A stretch of 64,000 nucleotides of DNA from Glycomyces lechevalierae (GCF_027622945.1 NZ_JAPZVQ010000010.1:24799-88798); one strand, 5' to 3'; shown: positions 42,450-50,893, counted from the stretch's first letter. Numbers and translations: made by a program. The notes: generated from the letters alone by a model not told the origin.

Positions 42450-42842
42450 TTATTTCCAGTCGTCGCTGTCGTCTGGTGCCGGGTCGTCTGGTGCCGGTTC
42501 ATCCTCGTCGAGCTCGGCCGCGAGGAGCTTCAGGTCGTAGACCGACATGCGCTGGGCGCGGTCGGCGCGGCCCTTGGCGCTCACCGTCACGCCGTCGGCG
42601 CGCAGGAGCTCGGGCACATCGCGCCCCGTGCGGCCGTCGGCCCAGCGGAACCCCTCCGAGACCGTGCCGCCCGCGGTGAGGACCCGGTACGCCCGCGCCA
42701 CATTGCCGTCCCGCATGTACGCCCCGACCTGCCGCGGGCCCGTGCCGATCAGCTCCGCGAGGTCCCCGTACGACGTCCAGGTGCCCTCCGGCAGCGCCTC
42801 CACGACCCGCCGCACCCGCTCCCAATCCCGTTCAGTCGCCAT
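42450..42842 (-). CDS. Alkyltransferase-like (MGMT-family) protein without the catalytic cysteine
   Basis: The 130-residue protein contains the winged-helix DNA-binding half of O6-alkylguanine alkyltransferases: GTWTSYGDLAELIGTGPRQVGAYM, then the active-site loop. Where repair enzymes have PCHRV, this one reads ARAYRVL, so it cannot transfer alkyl groups. Such ATL-type proteins bind damaged bases and may recruit excision repair. The C-terminus is acidic (DDPAPDD repeats). The ATG at 42842 directly follows a GTG; no clear ribosome site. It is divergent from the thiamine-transport operon. Confidence 0.85.
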   Translation of the reverse strand: MATERDWERVRRVVEALPEGTWTSYGDLAELIGTGPRQVGAYMRDGNVARAYRVLTAGGTVSEGFRWADGRTGRDVPELLRADGVTVSAKGRADRAQRMSVYDLKLLAAELDEDEPAPDDPAPDDSDDWK

Positions 42843-42965
42843 CACGGCAATCTATCCGGCCCCGGCGACCGCGCCGCCATCGATCTCGCGCACGCCCGCC
42901 GAGCGTCCGAGGCCACCCGCTGGGATCGCTGGAGGTAACCACCCGCCTCCTGGTGTTAACGTCGA

Positions 42966-43052
42966 AACTGACAGGGGAGCCGATTGGCTGAGAGTGCGGA
43001 ACCGACCGCAGACCCTCACACCTGATCCGGGTAATACCGGCGTAGGAAGTCG
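42966..43052 (+). ncRNA. TPP riboswitch (THI element)
   Basis: The conserved thiamine pyrophosphate aptamer is present in order: ACAGGGG-AGCC, GGCTGAGAGTGCGG (pyrimidine-sensing arm), the complementary ACCGCAGACCCT, ACCTGATCCGGGTAATACCGGCG (pyrophosphate arm) and AGGAAGT closing P1. It lies 46 bases before ykoE. The downstream CCTTTGAAAGG includes the ribosome site and can form a small hairpin, so translational control is likely, although I cannot exclude transcriptional control. High TPP should switch the operon off. Confidence 0.97.
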
Positions 43053-43097
43053 TCACCGCTGTCGCGCAATGCCCGCACACCTTTGAAAGGCAAGCCC

Positions 43098-43712
43098 ATG
43101 CCCGACAGCCCCGCCCTCAACAGAGCCTCCTTGAACCCCAGCCGCTGGCGCACGGTCGACATCCTCACCTGCGCCGTGCTCGCCGTCGCCTTCAGCGTCG
43201 TCTTCTGGGCCTGGAACTTCGTCTGGGCCGCCCTCAGCCCGGCCCTCTCCTTCTACCCGCCGCTCGCCGCGGTCGTCTACGGCCTCTGGCTCATCCCCGC
43301 CGTCCTCGCCCCGCTCATCGTCCGCAAGGCCGGCGCCGGCATCTTCACCGAAGGCCTCGCCGCCCTCATGTCGCTGCTCCTCGGCTCCCCCTACGGCATG
43401 ACCGTCATCTACCAGGGCCTCCTCCAAGGACTCGGCGGCGAACTGCCCTTCGCCGCGGGCCGCTACCGCCGCTTCGGCAACGCCACCGCCCTCGCCGCCG
43501 GCGCGCTCGCCGGCGTCGCCGGCACCCTGTGGGACGTCTTCTACTGGTACCCCGACGCCGACCTCTGGGCCTTCAAGGTCCCGTACGTCGCCATCGCCGC
43601 CGCCTCCAGCGCCATCGTCGCCGGACTCGGCTCCAAGGGCCTCGTCAAGGCCATGCTCCCCACCGGCGTCCTCGACCGGTTCCCCGCCGGCCGCGAACGG
43701 CAGCGGATCTGA
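43098..43712 (+). CDS. ykoE: Thiamine/HMP ECF transporter substrate-binding (S) component YkoE
   Basis: The 204-residue membrane protein has five to six helices of the YkoE family. It starts with polar residues and then RTVDILTCAVLAVAFSVVFW, followed by the conserved PLIVRKAGAGIFTEGLAALMS, GSPYGMTVIYQGLLQGLGGELPFA and GTLWDVFYWY. It binds thiamine or its pyrimidine precursor at the membrane for uptake. GAAAGG lies before the ATG at 43098. It is the first gene of a three-gene operon under the TPP riboswitch, and ykoD starts seven bases after its stop. Confidence 0.93.
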   Translation: MPDSPALNRASLNPSRWRTVDILTCAVLAVAFSVVFWAWNFVWAALSPALSFYPPLAAVVYGLWLIPAVLAPLIVRKAGAGIFTEGLAALMSLLLGSPYGMTVIYQGLLQGLGGELPFAAGRYRRFGNATALAAGALAGVAGTLWDVFYWYPDADLWAFKVPYVAIAAASSAIVAGLGSKGLVKAMLPTGVLDRFPAGRERQRI

Positions 43713-43719
43713 CGACGCC

Positions 43720-45159
43720 ATGATCCCGGTCGAGTTCCGCGGCTTCGCCTGGCGCCACGCCGGACGCCGCGCCCAGGCGGTCACGGGCGTCGACCTCCGC
43801 GTCGAACCCGGCGAGCGGGTGCTCCTGCTCGGGCCCTCCGGGTCCGGCAAGTCCACCCTGCTCGCCGCGCTCGCCGGACTCCTCACCGAGGACTCCGGCG
43901 AGCAGGACGGCGACGTCCTCATCGACGGCAAGCCCGCCGCCGAGCAGCAGGACCGCGTCGGCATCCTCTTCCAGGACCCCGAGACGCAGCTCGTCATGGC
44001 CCGCAGCGGCGACGACGTCGCCTTCGGCCTCGAGAACCAGGCCGTGCCCCGCGACCGGATCTGGCCCCGCGTCCGCGAAGCCCTCGCCGCCGTCGGCTTC
44101 CCCTACGGCGTCGACCGCCCCACGCACGCCCTCTCCGGCGGCGAGCAGCAGCGACTCGCCCTCGCCGGCGTCCTCGCCCGCCGCCCCGACCTCATCCTCC
44201 TCGACGAACCCACCGCGAACCTCGACCCCGAAGGCGCCCGAGACGTCCGCGCGGCCCTGCGCACCGCGCTGGCCGACACCGAGGCCACCCTCATCGTCGT
44301 CGAGCACCGCGTCGCCGAGATCCTCGACCTGGTCGACCGCGTCATCGCCCTCGGCCCCGGCGGCACCCTCCTCGCCGACGGCCCCGCCGAGGCCGTCCTC
44401 GCCGAGCACGGCGACCACCTTGCCGCCCAAGGCGTCTGGGTCCCCGGCGTGCCGCTCCCCACCCGTCCGGCCCTTGCCGCGGGCGACGTCGCCCTGCACG
44501 GCGAATCCCTCACCCTCCTCCACCCCGGCACCGACCACCCCGCCCTCGACGACGTCTCCTTCCAACTGCGCCAAGGCGAACTGCTCGCCGTCACCGGACC
44601 CAACGGCTCCGGCAAGTCCACCCTCGCGCTCCTCGCCGGCGGCCTCGCCAAACCCACCCGCGGCCGCTCCACCGTCCCCGGCGAGACCCGGCCCCTCCAC
44701 CGGCTCCCCGCCCGGCGCCTCGCCACGCGGATCGGCTCCGTCTTCCAAGACCCCGAGCACCAGTTCGTCACCGCGACCGTGCAGGACGAACTCGCCTTCG
44801 GGCCACGTCAAGCCGGCTGGCCCAAGGACCGCATCGACGCCCGCGTCTCGGAACTCCTCGAACGCCTTCGCCTGGCGCCCTTGGCGAACGCCAACCCGCA
44901 CACGCTCTCCGGCGGCGAAGCCCGCCGCCTCTCCGTCGCAGGCGCACTCGCCGCCGCGCCCGGCGTGCTCCTCCTCGACGAACCCACCTTCGGCCAGGAC
45001 CGGCGCACCTGGGGCGAACTCGTCGACCTCACCGCCGACATCCGCGACGAAGGCACCGCGCTCCTCGCCGTCACCCACGACCGCGACTTCGCCGCCGCCC
45101 TCGCCGGACGCGAACTCGTCCTCAACGCCGGCCGCATCGCCGAGGAACGCCGCCGATGA
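43720..45159 (+). CDS. ykoD: ECF transporter ATPase with two fused ABC domains, YkoD
   Basis: The 479-residue protein carries two complete ABC ATPase units. The first has Walker A GPSGSGKST (about residue 38), signature LSGGEQQRLALAG and Walker B LILLDEPT. The second has GPNGSGKST (about residue 293), LSGGEARRLSVAG and VLLLDEPT. It energises vitamin uptake together with YkoE and YkoC. The fused form replaces separate EcfA and EcfA' subunits, as in Bacillus ykoD. The TGA overlaps the ykoC ATG by four bases. Confidence 0.95.
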   Translation: MIPVEFRGFAWRHAGRRAQAVTGVDLRVEPGERVLLLGPSGSGKSTLLAALAGLLTEDSGEQDGDVLIDGKPAAEQQDRVGILFQDPETQLVMARSGDDVAFGLENQAVPRDRIWPRVREALAAVGFPYGVDRPTHALSGGEQQRLALAGVLARRPDLILLDEPTANLDPEGARDVRAALRTALADTEATLIVVEHRVAEILDLVDRVIALGPGGTLLADGPAEAVLAEHGDHLAAQGVWVPGVPLPTRPALAAGDVALHGESLTLLHPGTDHPALDDVSFQLRQGELLAVTGPNGSGKSTLALLAGGLAKPTRGRSTVPGETRPLHRLPARRLATRIGSVFQDPEHQFVTATVQDELAFGPRQAGWPKDRIDARVSELLERLRLAPLANANPHTLSGGEARRLSVAGALAAAPGVLLLDEPTFGQDRRTWGELVDLTADIRDEGTALLAVTHDRDFAAALAGRELVLNAGRIAEERRR

Positions 45160-45953
45160 CCATCAGCCTCGCCCCCGTCTGCGACGCCCGCGCCCCCATC
45201 GCCCGCGCCAACCCCGTCGCGAAACTCACCGCCGCCGTCGCCGTCTCCACCACCGCGCTCATCGCCTCCGACTGGCTCACCCCGCTGCTCCTACTCGCCG
45301 CGCTCCTCGCCGTGGTCCCCTTCAGCGGCATACGGATCGGCGCACTCGCCCGACGCCTGCGCTGGCTGTGGTCCGCGGCCCTCATCGTGGTGGTCGTGAA
45401 CGCCGTCTTCGCCGCCGAGCAGACCGGCCGCATCCTCATCGCCCTTGGCCCCTTGGAGATCAGCACCGGCGCACTCCTCGACGCCACCGCCATCGGCCTC
45501 CGCGTCCTCGTCGCCGCCACCGCGGGCGTCCTCGGCTTCGCCACCACCGACCCGACCGACCTGGCCGACGCCCTCACCCAGCAACTCCGCGCCCCCGCCC
45601 GCTTCACCCTCGGCGCGCTGGCCGCCCTGCGCCTGCTGCCCCTGATGGGCGCGGAATGGCGCCAGATCACCAGCGCCCGCCGCGCACGCGGCCTCGAAGG
45701 CGGCTGGAACCCGGCGCGGCGCGTGCGGCTGTTCGTCTCGACCATGTTCGCCCTGCTCGTCGGCGCGATCCGCCGCGCAGGCCGCCTCGCGGCGGCCATG
45801 GACGCCCGCGGATTCGACTCGGAGATCCCGCGGACCTACGCGCGCGAGCAGCGGATGTACGCAGCGGACTGGGCCGTTATCGCGGGAGCACTGCTGGTGT
45901 GCGCCACGGCGGTCGCAGTGAGCGCCGCCTACGGCGTCTTCACGGCCTTCTGA
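45156..45953 (+). CDS. ykoC: ECF transporter transmembrane (T) component YkoC
   Basis: The 265-residue EcfT-family membrane protein has about five to six helices, with the NPVAKLTAAVAV entry motif. It also carries cytoplasmic coupling signatures, ARRARGLEGGWNP and AAAMDARGFDSE, which contact the ATPase. It completes the thiamine/HMP transporter with YkoE and YkoD. It starts inside the ykoD stop codon (ATGA), so translation is coupled. Confidence 0.94.
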   Translation: MTISLAPVCDARAPIARANPVAKLTAAVAVSTTALIASDWLTPLLLLAALLAVVPFSGIRIGALARRLRWLWSAALIVVVVNAVFAAEQTGRILIALGPLEISTGALLDATAIGLRVLVAATAGVLGFATTDPTDLADALTQQLRAPARFTLGALAALRLLPLMGAEWRQITSARRARGLEGGWNPARRVRLFVSTMFALLVGAIRRAGRLAAAMDARGFDSEIPRTYAREQRMYAADWAVIAGALLVCATAVAVSAAYGVFTAF

Positions 45954-45986
45954 GCCGGTCGCGGTCGGCCCGCACCGCTGATCGGT

Positions 45987-46020
45987 GTCGGCCTTGGGTT
46001 TGCGTCGGCCTTGGGTTTGC
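45987..46020. repeat. Tandem 17-bp duplication
   Basis: GTCGGCCTTGGGTTTGC occurs twice without spacing in the 194-base gap between ykoC and the MBL gene. I see no convincing gene or terminator in the rest of 45954-46147, apart from a 5-bp hairpin CACCG/CGGTG at 45973-45987. Confidence 0.8.
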
Positions 46021-46147
46021 CACGGAACGCGGGCACGCCACAGATCGAGTCGAGGCGGTATTTCGCGCCCCCGATCACAAGGGTGGCTTGGGGGTACGAC
46101 GTTTTCAGGCTTCGAGCGGGGCTCTGGAAGCCATTGTGGGCGGTGTC

Positions 46148-46768
46148 TCAGATGGTGGTGGGATTCCCGTCGGCGATGCGCTGGTACGGCTCGCCGATGA
46201 GGTTGGCGAGGTTGCGGTCGACGATGGTGATGCCGTCCTTGCTGAGGATCGCGTCGTGGATCGGGTGCACGACCGGGGCGTCGATCTCGCGGATGAAGTC
46301 GACGGCCTCGGCGAGCTTCATCCACGGAGCCGAGACCGGTGCGAGCAGGACCCGCACAGGCTCGTCGGGGACCGTGAACGAGTCGCCCGGGTGGAAGACG
46401 CCGTCCACGAGGTAGCCGACGTTGGACACCGCCGGGATGTCCGGGTGGACCACGGCGTGCTGCCGACCGATGACCTTGACCTCGGTGCCCGCCACGGGGA
46501 TCGCGTCGCCCGCGCTGACCGCCGTGAACGGGAGGTGCCCCAGGACGTTCGAGAGCGATTCCGGCCCGTAGATCCGCGTCTCGGGCTCGTCCTCGAGGAG
46601 CCGCCGCAGCTCCGGGTCGTTGCAGTGGTCGGCGTGCTGGTGGGTGATGAACACGGCGTCGACCCCGTCGAGCGCGGCGGGGTCGGAGAAGACGCCTGGG
46701 TCGATCACGAAAGAGCCGCCGTCGAGGTCGAACCGGACGCAGGAGTGGCCGAACTTGGTGAGTCGCAT
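46148..46768 (-). CDS. MBL-fold metal-dependent hydrolase (UlaG-like)
   Basis: The 206-residue metallo-beta-lactamase-fold protein of the UlaG/UPF0173 type starts MRLTKFGHSCVRFD, has metal ligands in FITHQHADHCN, GRQHAVVHPD, FHPGDSF and a late VHPIHDAIL. The substrate is unknown. The ATG at 46768 has GAGGG just upstream. The frame continues upstream through the (GTGGGC)n repeat as a Pro-Arg tail, which I do not regard as coding. It is convergent with ykoC. Confidence 0.9.
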   Translation of the reverse strand: MRLTKFGHSCVRFDLDGGSFVIDPGVFSDPAALDGVDAVFITHQHADHCNDPELRRLLEDEPETRIYGPESLSNVLGHLPFTAVSAGDAIPVAGTEVKVIGRQHAVVHPDIPAVSNVGYLVDGVFHPGDSFTVPDEPVRVLLAPVSAPWMKLAEAVDFIREIDAPVVHPIHDAILSKDGITIVDRNLANLIGEPYQRIADGNPTTI

Positions 46769-46832
46769 GCCCTCACCGTAGAACGCCTCCCGGCTCGGGA
46801 GTCCGACCTCTCGGAAAAAGCGCGATGCTGCT

Positions 46833-46880
46833 CGTGGGCGTGGGCGTGGGCGTGGGCGTGGGCGTGGGCGTGGGCGTGGG
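46833..46880. repeat. Hexanucleotide microsatellite, eight CGTGGG copies
   Basis: Eight perfect tandem copies of CGTGGG lie 65 bases upstream of the MBL start. G-triplets every six bases on the plus strand can form G-quadruplexes. Confidence 0.95.
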
Positions 46881-46906
46881 TGGCGGACCATGGCCGGCGG
46901 ATTTAT

Positions 46907-46994
46907 CGTGGGCCGTGGGCCGTGGGCCGTGGGCCGTGGGCCGTGGGCCGTGGGCCGTGGGCCGTGGGCCGTGGGCCGTGGGCCGTGGGCCGTG
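46907..46994. repeat. Heptanucleotide microsatellite, twelve and a half CGTGGGC copies
   Basis: Twelve perfect tandem copies of CGTGGGC plus a partial one, followed by two degenerate copies to about 47010. The unit differs from the neighbouring hexamer array by one inserted C. It is likely variable in copy number. Confidence 0.95.
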
Positions 46995-47074
46995 ACGGCG
47001 GGCCGTGGGGCGCGCTCCGTTGTGACACGCGGTCAGACGCACGCTGGCGGCCCCATGCGCCGCCTCGGATACGG

Positions 47075-47110
47075 CCGGTGGGCCAGGGCGAATACGCCTT
47101 GGCCCACCGG
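47075..47110 (-). terminator. Hairpin downstream of the ABC exporter operon
   Basis: A 16-bp stem (CCGGTGGGCCAGGGCG with its complement, one G-T pair) and AATA loop begin 56 bases after the ABC exporter stop codon. Confidence 0.6.
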
Positions 47111-47165
47111 TTTGCGGGTCCTGGTTTCCTGGCCTTGCCCGCTGCGGTTTCGGTCCGCCTCGCCC

Positions 47166-48995
47166 TCAGGCTCCGGCGGGTTCCTCCTCTACCGCGGGTT
47201 GTGCGAACTGGGCCTCGTACAGGCGGGCGTAGGCGCCGCCGGAGGCGAGGAGTTCGTCGTGGTCGCCCTGTTCGACGACGCGGCCGTGCTCCATCACCAC
47301 GATCACGTCGGCGTCGCGGATCGTCGAGAGGCGGTGGGCGATCACGAAACTCGTGCGGCCCTGCCGCAGCGCGATCATGCCCTGCTGCACGAGCATCTCG
47401 GTCCGGGTGTCGACCGAGCTCGTGGCCTCGTCGAGGATCAGGATCGACGGGTCGATGAGGAACGCCCGCGCGATCGTGATGAGCTGGCGCTCACCGGCGC
47501 TCAGGCTGCCCTCCTCGGCGCCGACCACCGTGTCGTAGCCGTCCGGGAGCGTCCGGATGAAGTGGTCCGCGTGCGCCGCCGAAGCGGCCTCGACCACCTC
47601 GTCGCGGGTGGCCTCCGGCCTGCCGTACGCGATGTTCTCGGCGATCGTCCCGTCGAACAGCCACGTGTCCTGCAGGACCATGCCGATGCGCCGCCGCATC
47701 CGCTCCCGCTCGACCGTCGAGACGTCCACGCCGTCCACGGTGATCCGCCCCGCGTCCAGGTCGTAGAAGCGCATGAGCAGGTTGACCAGCGTGGTCTTGC
47801 CCGCGCCCGTCGGGCCGACGATCGCCACCGTCTGGCCCGGCTCGGCCGAGAGCCAGAGGTTCTCGATGAGCGGCTCGTCCGGCAGGTACCGGAACGAGAC
47901 GTCCTCGAACGCCACGCGGCCCTCCACCCGCGCCAGCGCGTCGTCGACGGCGACCGGGTCGGGGGACTGCTCATCGGCGTCGAGCAGCTCGAAGACCCGC
48001 TCGCCCGAGGCCACCGCGGACTGCACCTGGCCGAACAGGGCCGCCAGCATGTTCAGCGGGTTCTGGAACTGGCCCGTGTACTGGATGAACGCCTGGATCT
48101 GGCCGAAGGTGAGCGCCCCCGCCGCGACCTGGAGTCCGCCGGCGACGGCCACGAGCACGTACGTGAACCACCCGAGGAACATCATGGCCGGGCCCAGAAG
48201 CCCCGACACCCATTGCGCCCGCACGGTGTTCTCGTACAGCTCTTCGTTGTGGCGCTTGAACACCGCGGCGCCCTCGTCGCGCCGGCCGAAGAGGGTCACC
48301 AGCTGGTGCCCGGTGATCATCTCCTCGACGTGCCCGTTGAGCTTGCCCGTGGTCGCCCACTGCTTCACGAACCGCGGCTGGCTGCGCTTGCCGATCAGGC
48401 GCGTCGCGAGGAGCGTGAGCGGCAGCGTCACCACCACGATCACCGTGAGCACCGGCGAGATCGTGAGCATCATGATCGGCACGCCGACGATGAACAGGAC
48501 GCCCTGCACGATCCGCTGCGTCACCTGTCCGACGGTCTGCGTCAGGTTGTCGATGTCGTTGGTGACCCGCGACAGCACTTCGCCGCGCGGCCGGGCGTCG
48601 AAGTACGACAACGGGAGGGACGCGATCTTCCGGTCGGCCTCCTCGCGGAGCTCGAAGGCCATGTGCTGCGCCATCTTCGCGATGGTGCGCCCGTTGTGGA
48701 CCGTGATCACGAACGTCACCAGCGCGATCCCGAGCGCGATGCCGAGGGTCCTGGCGAGCGCGCCGAAGTCGACGCCGCCCGCGGCCGAGCCGCGGATCAC
48801 GAGGTCGGTGGCGTCGCCGAGGATCGTGGGGATGGCGAGCATGCCGCACACCATGAGGGCGCCGAAGCCGAGCACCGAGGCCAGCCGGAACCGGTCGCGC
48901 TGGATGAGCGCGACGATGCGGCGCGAGGTGCCGCGGAAGTCGTCCGCCTTCTTCATGGCCGGGCCGCCGCCCATGCCGGGTCCGCGCATGGTCAC
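47166..48995 (-). CDS. ABC exporter half-transporter, second subunit
   Basis: The ~609-residue type I (ABCB-like) half-transporter has a Gly/Pro-rich start, six membrane helices (about residues 30-330; RGEVLSRVTNDIDNLTQTVGQ is the typical intracellular loop) and an ATPase with Walker A VGPTGAGKTT (about 400), signature LSAGERQLITIA and Walker B ILILDEATSSVD, with a canonical catalytic Glu. It forms a heterodimer with the upstream subunit: the GTG at 48995 overlaps the upstream TGA, and ATG 48989 is an alternative. Substrates are probably drugs or lipids. Confidence 0.93.
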   Translation of the reverse strand: MTMRGPGMGGGPAMKKADDFRGTSRRIVALIQRDRFRLASVLGFGALMVCGMLAIPTILGDATDLVIRGSAAGGVDFGALARTLGIALGIALVTFVITVHNGRTIAKMAQHMAFELREEADRKIASLPLSYFDARPRGEVLSRVTNDIDNLTQTVGQVTQRIVQGVLFIVGVPIMMLTISPVLTVIVVVTLPLTLLATRLIGKRSQPRFVKQWATTGKLNGHVEEMITGHQLVTLFGRRDEGAAVFKRHNEELYENTVRAQWVSGLLGPAMMFLGWFTYVLVAVAGGLQVAAGALTFGQIQAFIQYTGQFQNPLNMLAALFGQVQSAVASGERVFELLDADEQSPDPVAVDDALARVEGRVAFEDVSFRYLPDEPLIENLWLSAEPGQTVAIVGPTGAGKTTLVNLLMRFYDLDAGRITVDGVDVSTVERERMRRRIGMVLQDTWLFDGTIAENIAYGRPEATRDEVVEAASAAHADHFIRTLPDGYDTVVGAEEGSLSAGERQLITIARAFLIDPSILILDEATSSVDTRTEMLVQQGMIALRQGRTSFVIAHRLSTIRDADVIVVMEHGRVVEQGDHDELLASGGAYARLYEAQFAQPAVEEEPAGA

Positions 48996-50800
48996 AGCGC
49001 CTCCTGGAGGGTGAGTTGGGAGTTGACGATCTCGGCGTACACGGGGTTGGTCTCCAGCAGCTGGTCGTGGGTGCCGGTGCCGACGACGCGGCCGGCGTCG
49101 AGGACGACGATGCGGTCCGCGTCGCGGATCGTCGAGATCCGCTGGGCGACGATCACCTGCGCCGCGTCGGCGATCTCGGTCGCGAGCGCCGCCCGCAGGG
49201 CCGCGTCCGTCGCGGTGTCGAGCGCGGAGAAGGAGTCGTCGAACAGGTAGATCCGGGGGTTCGCGACGAGCGTGCGCGCGATGGCGAGGCGCTGGCGCTG
49301 GCCGCCCGAGACGGTGGTGCCGCCCTGGCCGATGACGGTGTCGAGGCCGTCGGACATGGCCCGGACGAAGTCGGCGGCCTGCGCGGTCTCGAGCGCGCGC
49401 CACAGGGTCTTGTCGTCGGCGTCCGGGTTGCCGTACCGCAGGTTCGAGGCGATGGTGCCCGAGAAGAGGTAGGCGCGCTGGGGGACGAGGCCGACGGTCC
49501 TCGCGATGAGGGCGCGGTCCATGTCGCGGACGTCGACGCCGTCGATGCGGATCGCGCCTTCGTCGACGTCGAACAGCCGCGGGATGAGGTTGAGGAGGGT
49601 GGTCTTGCCGGCGCCGGTGGAGCCGATGATCGCGGTGGTCTCGCCGGGCCGGGCAATGAGGTCGACGCCGCGCAGGACGGCGGCCTCGGCTCCTTGGTAC
49701 CGGAAGGCGACGCCCTTGAGGTCGAGTTCGCCGCGGCCGGGCAGCTCGTGGACGGCGTTCTCGGGGTCCGTGATGGAGGGGGCGGTGTCGAGGACCTCGC
49801 GGATGCGCCCGGCGGCGACCTTCGCGCGCGGGGTCATCATGAAGACGCCCATGGACATCATGACCGAGCCGAGGATGAGCCCGGCGTAGGAGATGAACGC
49901 GATGAGGTCGCCGATCTGCATGGAGCCGTCCGCGATGAACTGGGCGCCGAACCACACGAGGGCGATCGAGGTGACGTTGCCGAAGATCATGGCGGTGGCG
50001 CCGAAGAACGCCTGGACGCGGCCGACGCGCAGGGCGGCGTCGGTGAGCTCGGCGTTGGCCTCGCTGAAGCGGTCCTGCTCGTGGTCGTCGCGCACGAACG
50101 CGCGGATGACGCGGATGCCGGTGATGTGCTCGCGCATGACCTGGTTGATCGAGTCGATGCGCCGCTGCATGACGCGGCTGGCGGGGACCATCGAGATGAC
50201 GATGAAGTAGATCGCGATCGCCATGAACGGGATCGCGCCGAGGAGCACGCCCGTCATCGGCACGTCGAGGGTGAGCGCGAGCGAGAGGCCGACGACCGCG
50301 GTGATCGGGGCGGTGATGAACATCGTGAGCCCGAAGACCAGGAGGGTGACGACCTGGGTGACGTCGTTGGTGGTGCGGGTGATGAGCGAGGGCGCGCCGA
50401 AGTGGTCCATCTCGGCGGCGGAGAAGCGCTGCACCTGGGCGAAGAGGTCGGCGCGGAGGTCGCGGCCGAGTCCCATGGCGGCGCGGGCGCCGAAGTAGAC
50501 CGCGAGGGCGGTGGCGGTGAGCTGGAGGACGGTGACGCCGAGCATGAAGCCGCCGTGGCGCATCACGTAGGCGGTGTCCCCGGTGGCGACGCCGTTGTTG
50601 ATCAGGTCCGCGTTGAGGGTGGGGATGTAGAGCGAGGCGAGGGTCTGGGCGATCTGGAAGGCGATCGTGAGGAGGAGCAGAGTGCGATGGGGGCGCAGGT
50701 AATCGGCGAGGAGGCGGAGGATCGACGCCTCCGGTGAGGCCTCCTCGCCGGCGTGCGGCGCGGTCTTGCGCGGGGTGTGGGCGGGACGGTTTCCTGTCAT
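48992..50800 (-). CDS. ABC exporter half-transporter, first subunit
   Basis: The 602-residue partner has six membrane helices (about residues 30-330, with RTTNDVTQVVTLLVFG) and an ATPase with Walker A IGSTGAGKTT and signature VSGGQRQRLAIA. Walker B is IYLFDDSFSALD, where the catalytic Glu is replaced by Asp. This marks one degenerate ATP site, as in heterodimeric exporters of the TmrAB/LmrCD kind, so the two subunits are unequal. The ATG at 50800 follows TATCCT by seven bases, implying a leaderless transcript. A TetR gene diverges from the same promoter region. Confidence 0.94.
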   Translation of the reverse strand: MTGNRPAHTPRKTAPHAGEEASPEASILRLLADYLRPHRTLLLLTIAFQIAQTLASLYIPTLNADLINNGVATGDTAYVMRHGGFMLGVTVLQLTATALAVYFGARAAMGLGRDLRADLFAQVQRFSAAEMDHFGAPSLITRTTNDVTQVVTLLVFGLTMFITAPITAVVGLSLALTLDVPMTGVLLGAIPFMAIAIYFIVISMVPASRVMQRRIDSINQVMREHITGIRVIRAFVRDDHEQDRFSEANAELTDAALRVGRVQAFFGATAMIFGNVTSIALVWFGAQFIADGSMQIGDLIAFISYAGLILGSVMMSMGVFMMTPRAKVAAGRIREVLDTAPSITDPENAVHELPGRGELDLKGVAFRYQGAEAAVLRGVDLIARPGETTAIIGSTGAGKTTLLNLIPRLFDVDEGAIRIDGVDVRDMDRALIARTVGLVPQRAYLFSGTIASNLRYGNPDADDKTLWRALETAQAADFVRAMSDGLDTVIGQGGTTVSGGQRQRLAIARTLVANPRIYLFDDSFSALDTATDAALRAALATEIADAAQVIVAQRISTIRDADRIVVLDAGRVVGTGTHDQLLETNPVYAEIVNSQLTLQEAL

Positions 50801-50807
50801 GTCGACG

Positions 50808-50893
50808 AGGATAGCAGTGTATTTTGACCCGGTACAACTTTTTTCCGGGAACAAATTTTGGCCGGGTCAACTTCGCTTTGGTACAGTTGACGC
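50808..50893. promoter_or_regulatory. Divergent TetR/ABC exporter promoter with nested operators
   Basis: Toward the exporter: TTGTAC, 18 bases, TATCCT (50813-50808), 7 bases to ATG. Toward tetR: TTGGCC, 18 bases, TACAGT (50882-50887), 6 bases to ATG. Both would be leaderless. Two perfect inverted repeats overlap them: TTGACCCGG (50824-50832) with CCGGGTCAA (50862-50870), and GTCAACT (50866-50872) with AGTTGAC (50885-50891). They are good candidates for TetR operators. Confidence 0.65.

Noticed and set aside
46011-46415. A small gene in the ykoC-MBL gap
   Set aside because: Most of it overlaps the MBL gene antisense; no ribosome site, and no family recognised.
46769-46891. Pro-Arg repeat N-terminal extension of the MBL protein
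   Set aside because: It is the hexamer microsatellite read in frame. A good ribosome site and the conserved protein start both point to ATG 46768.
46833-46994. CRISPR array
   Set aside because: Units are 6-7 bases with no spacers, and there are no cas genes.
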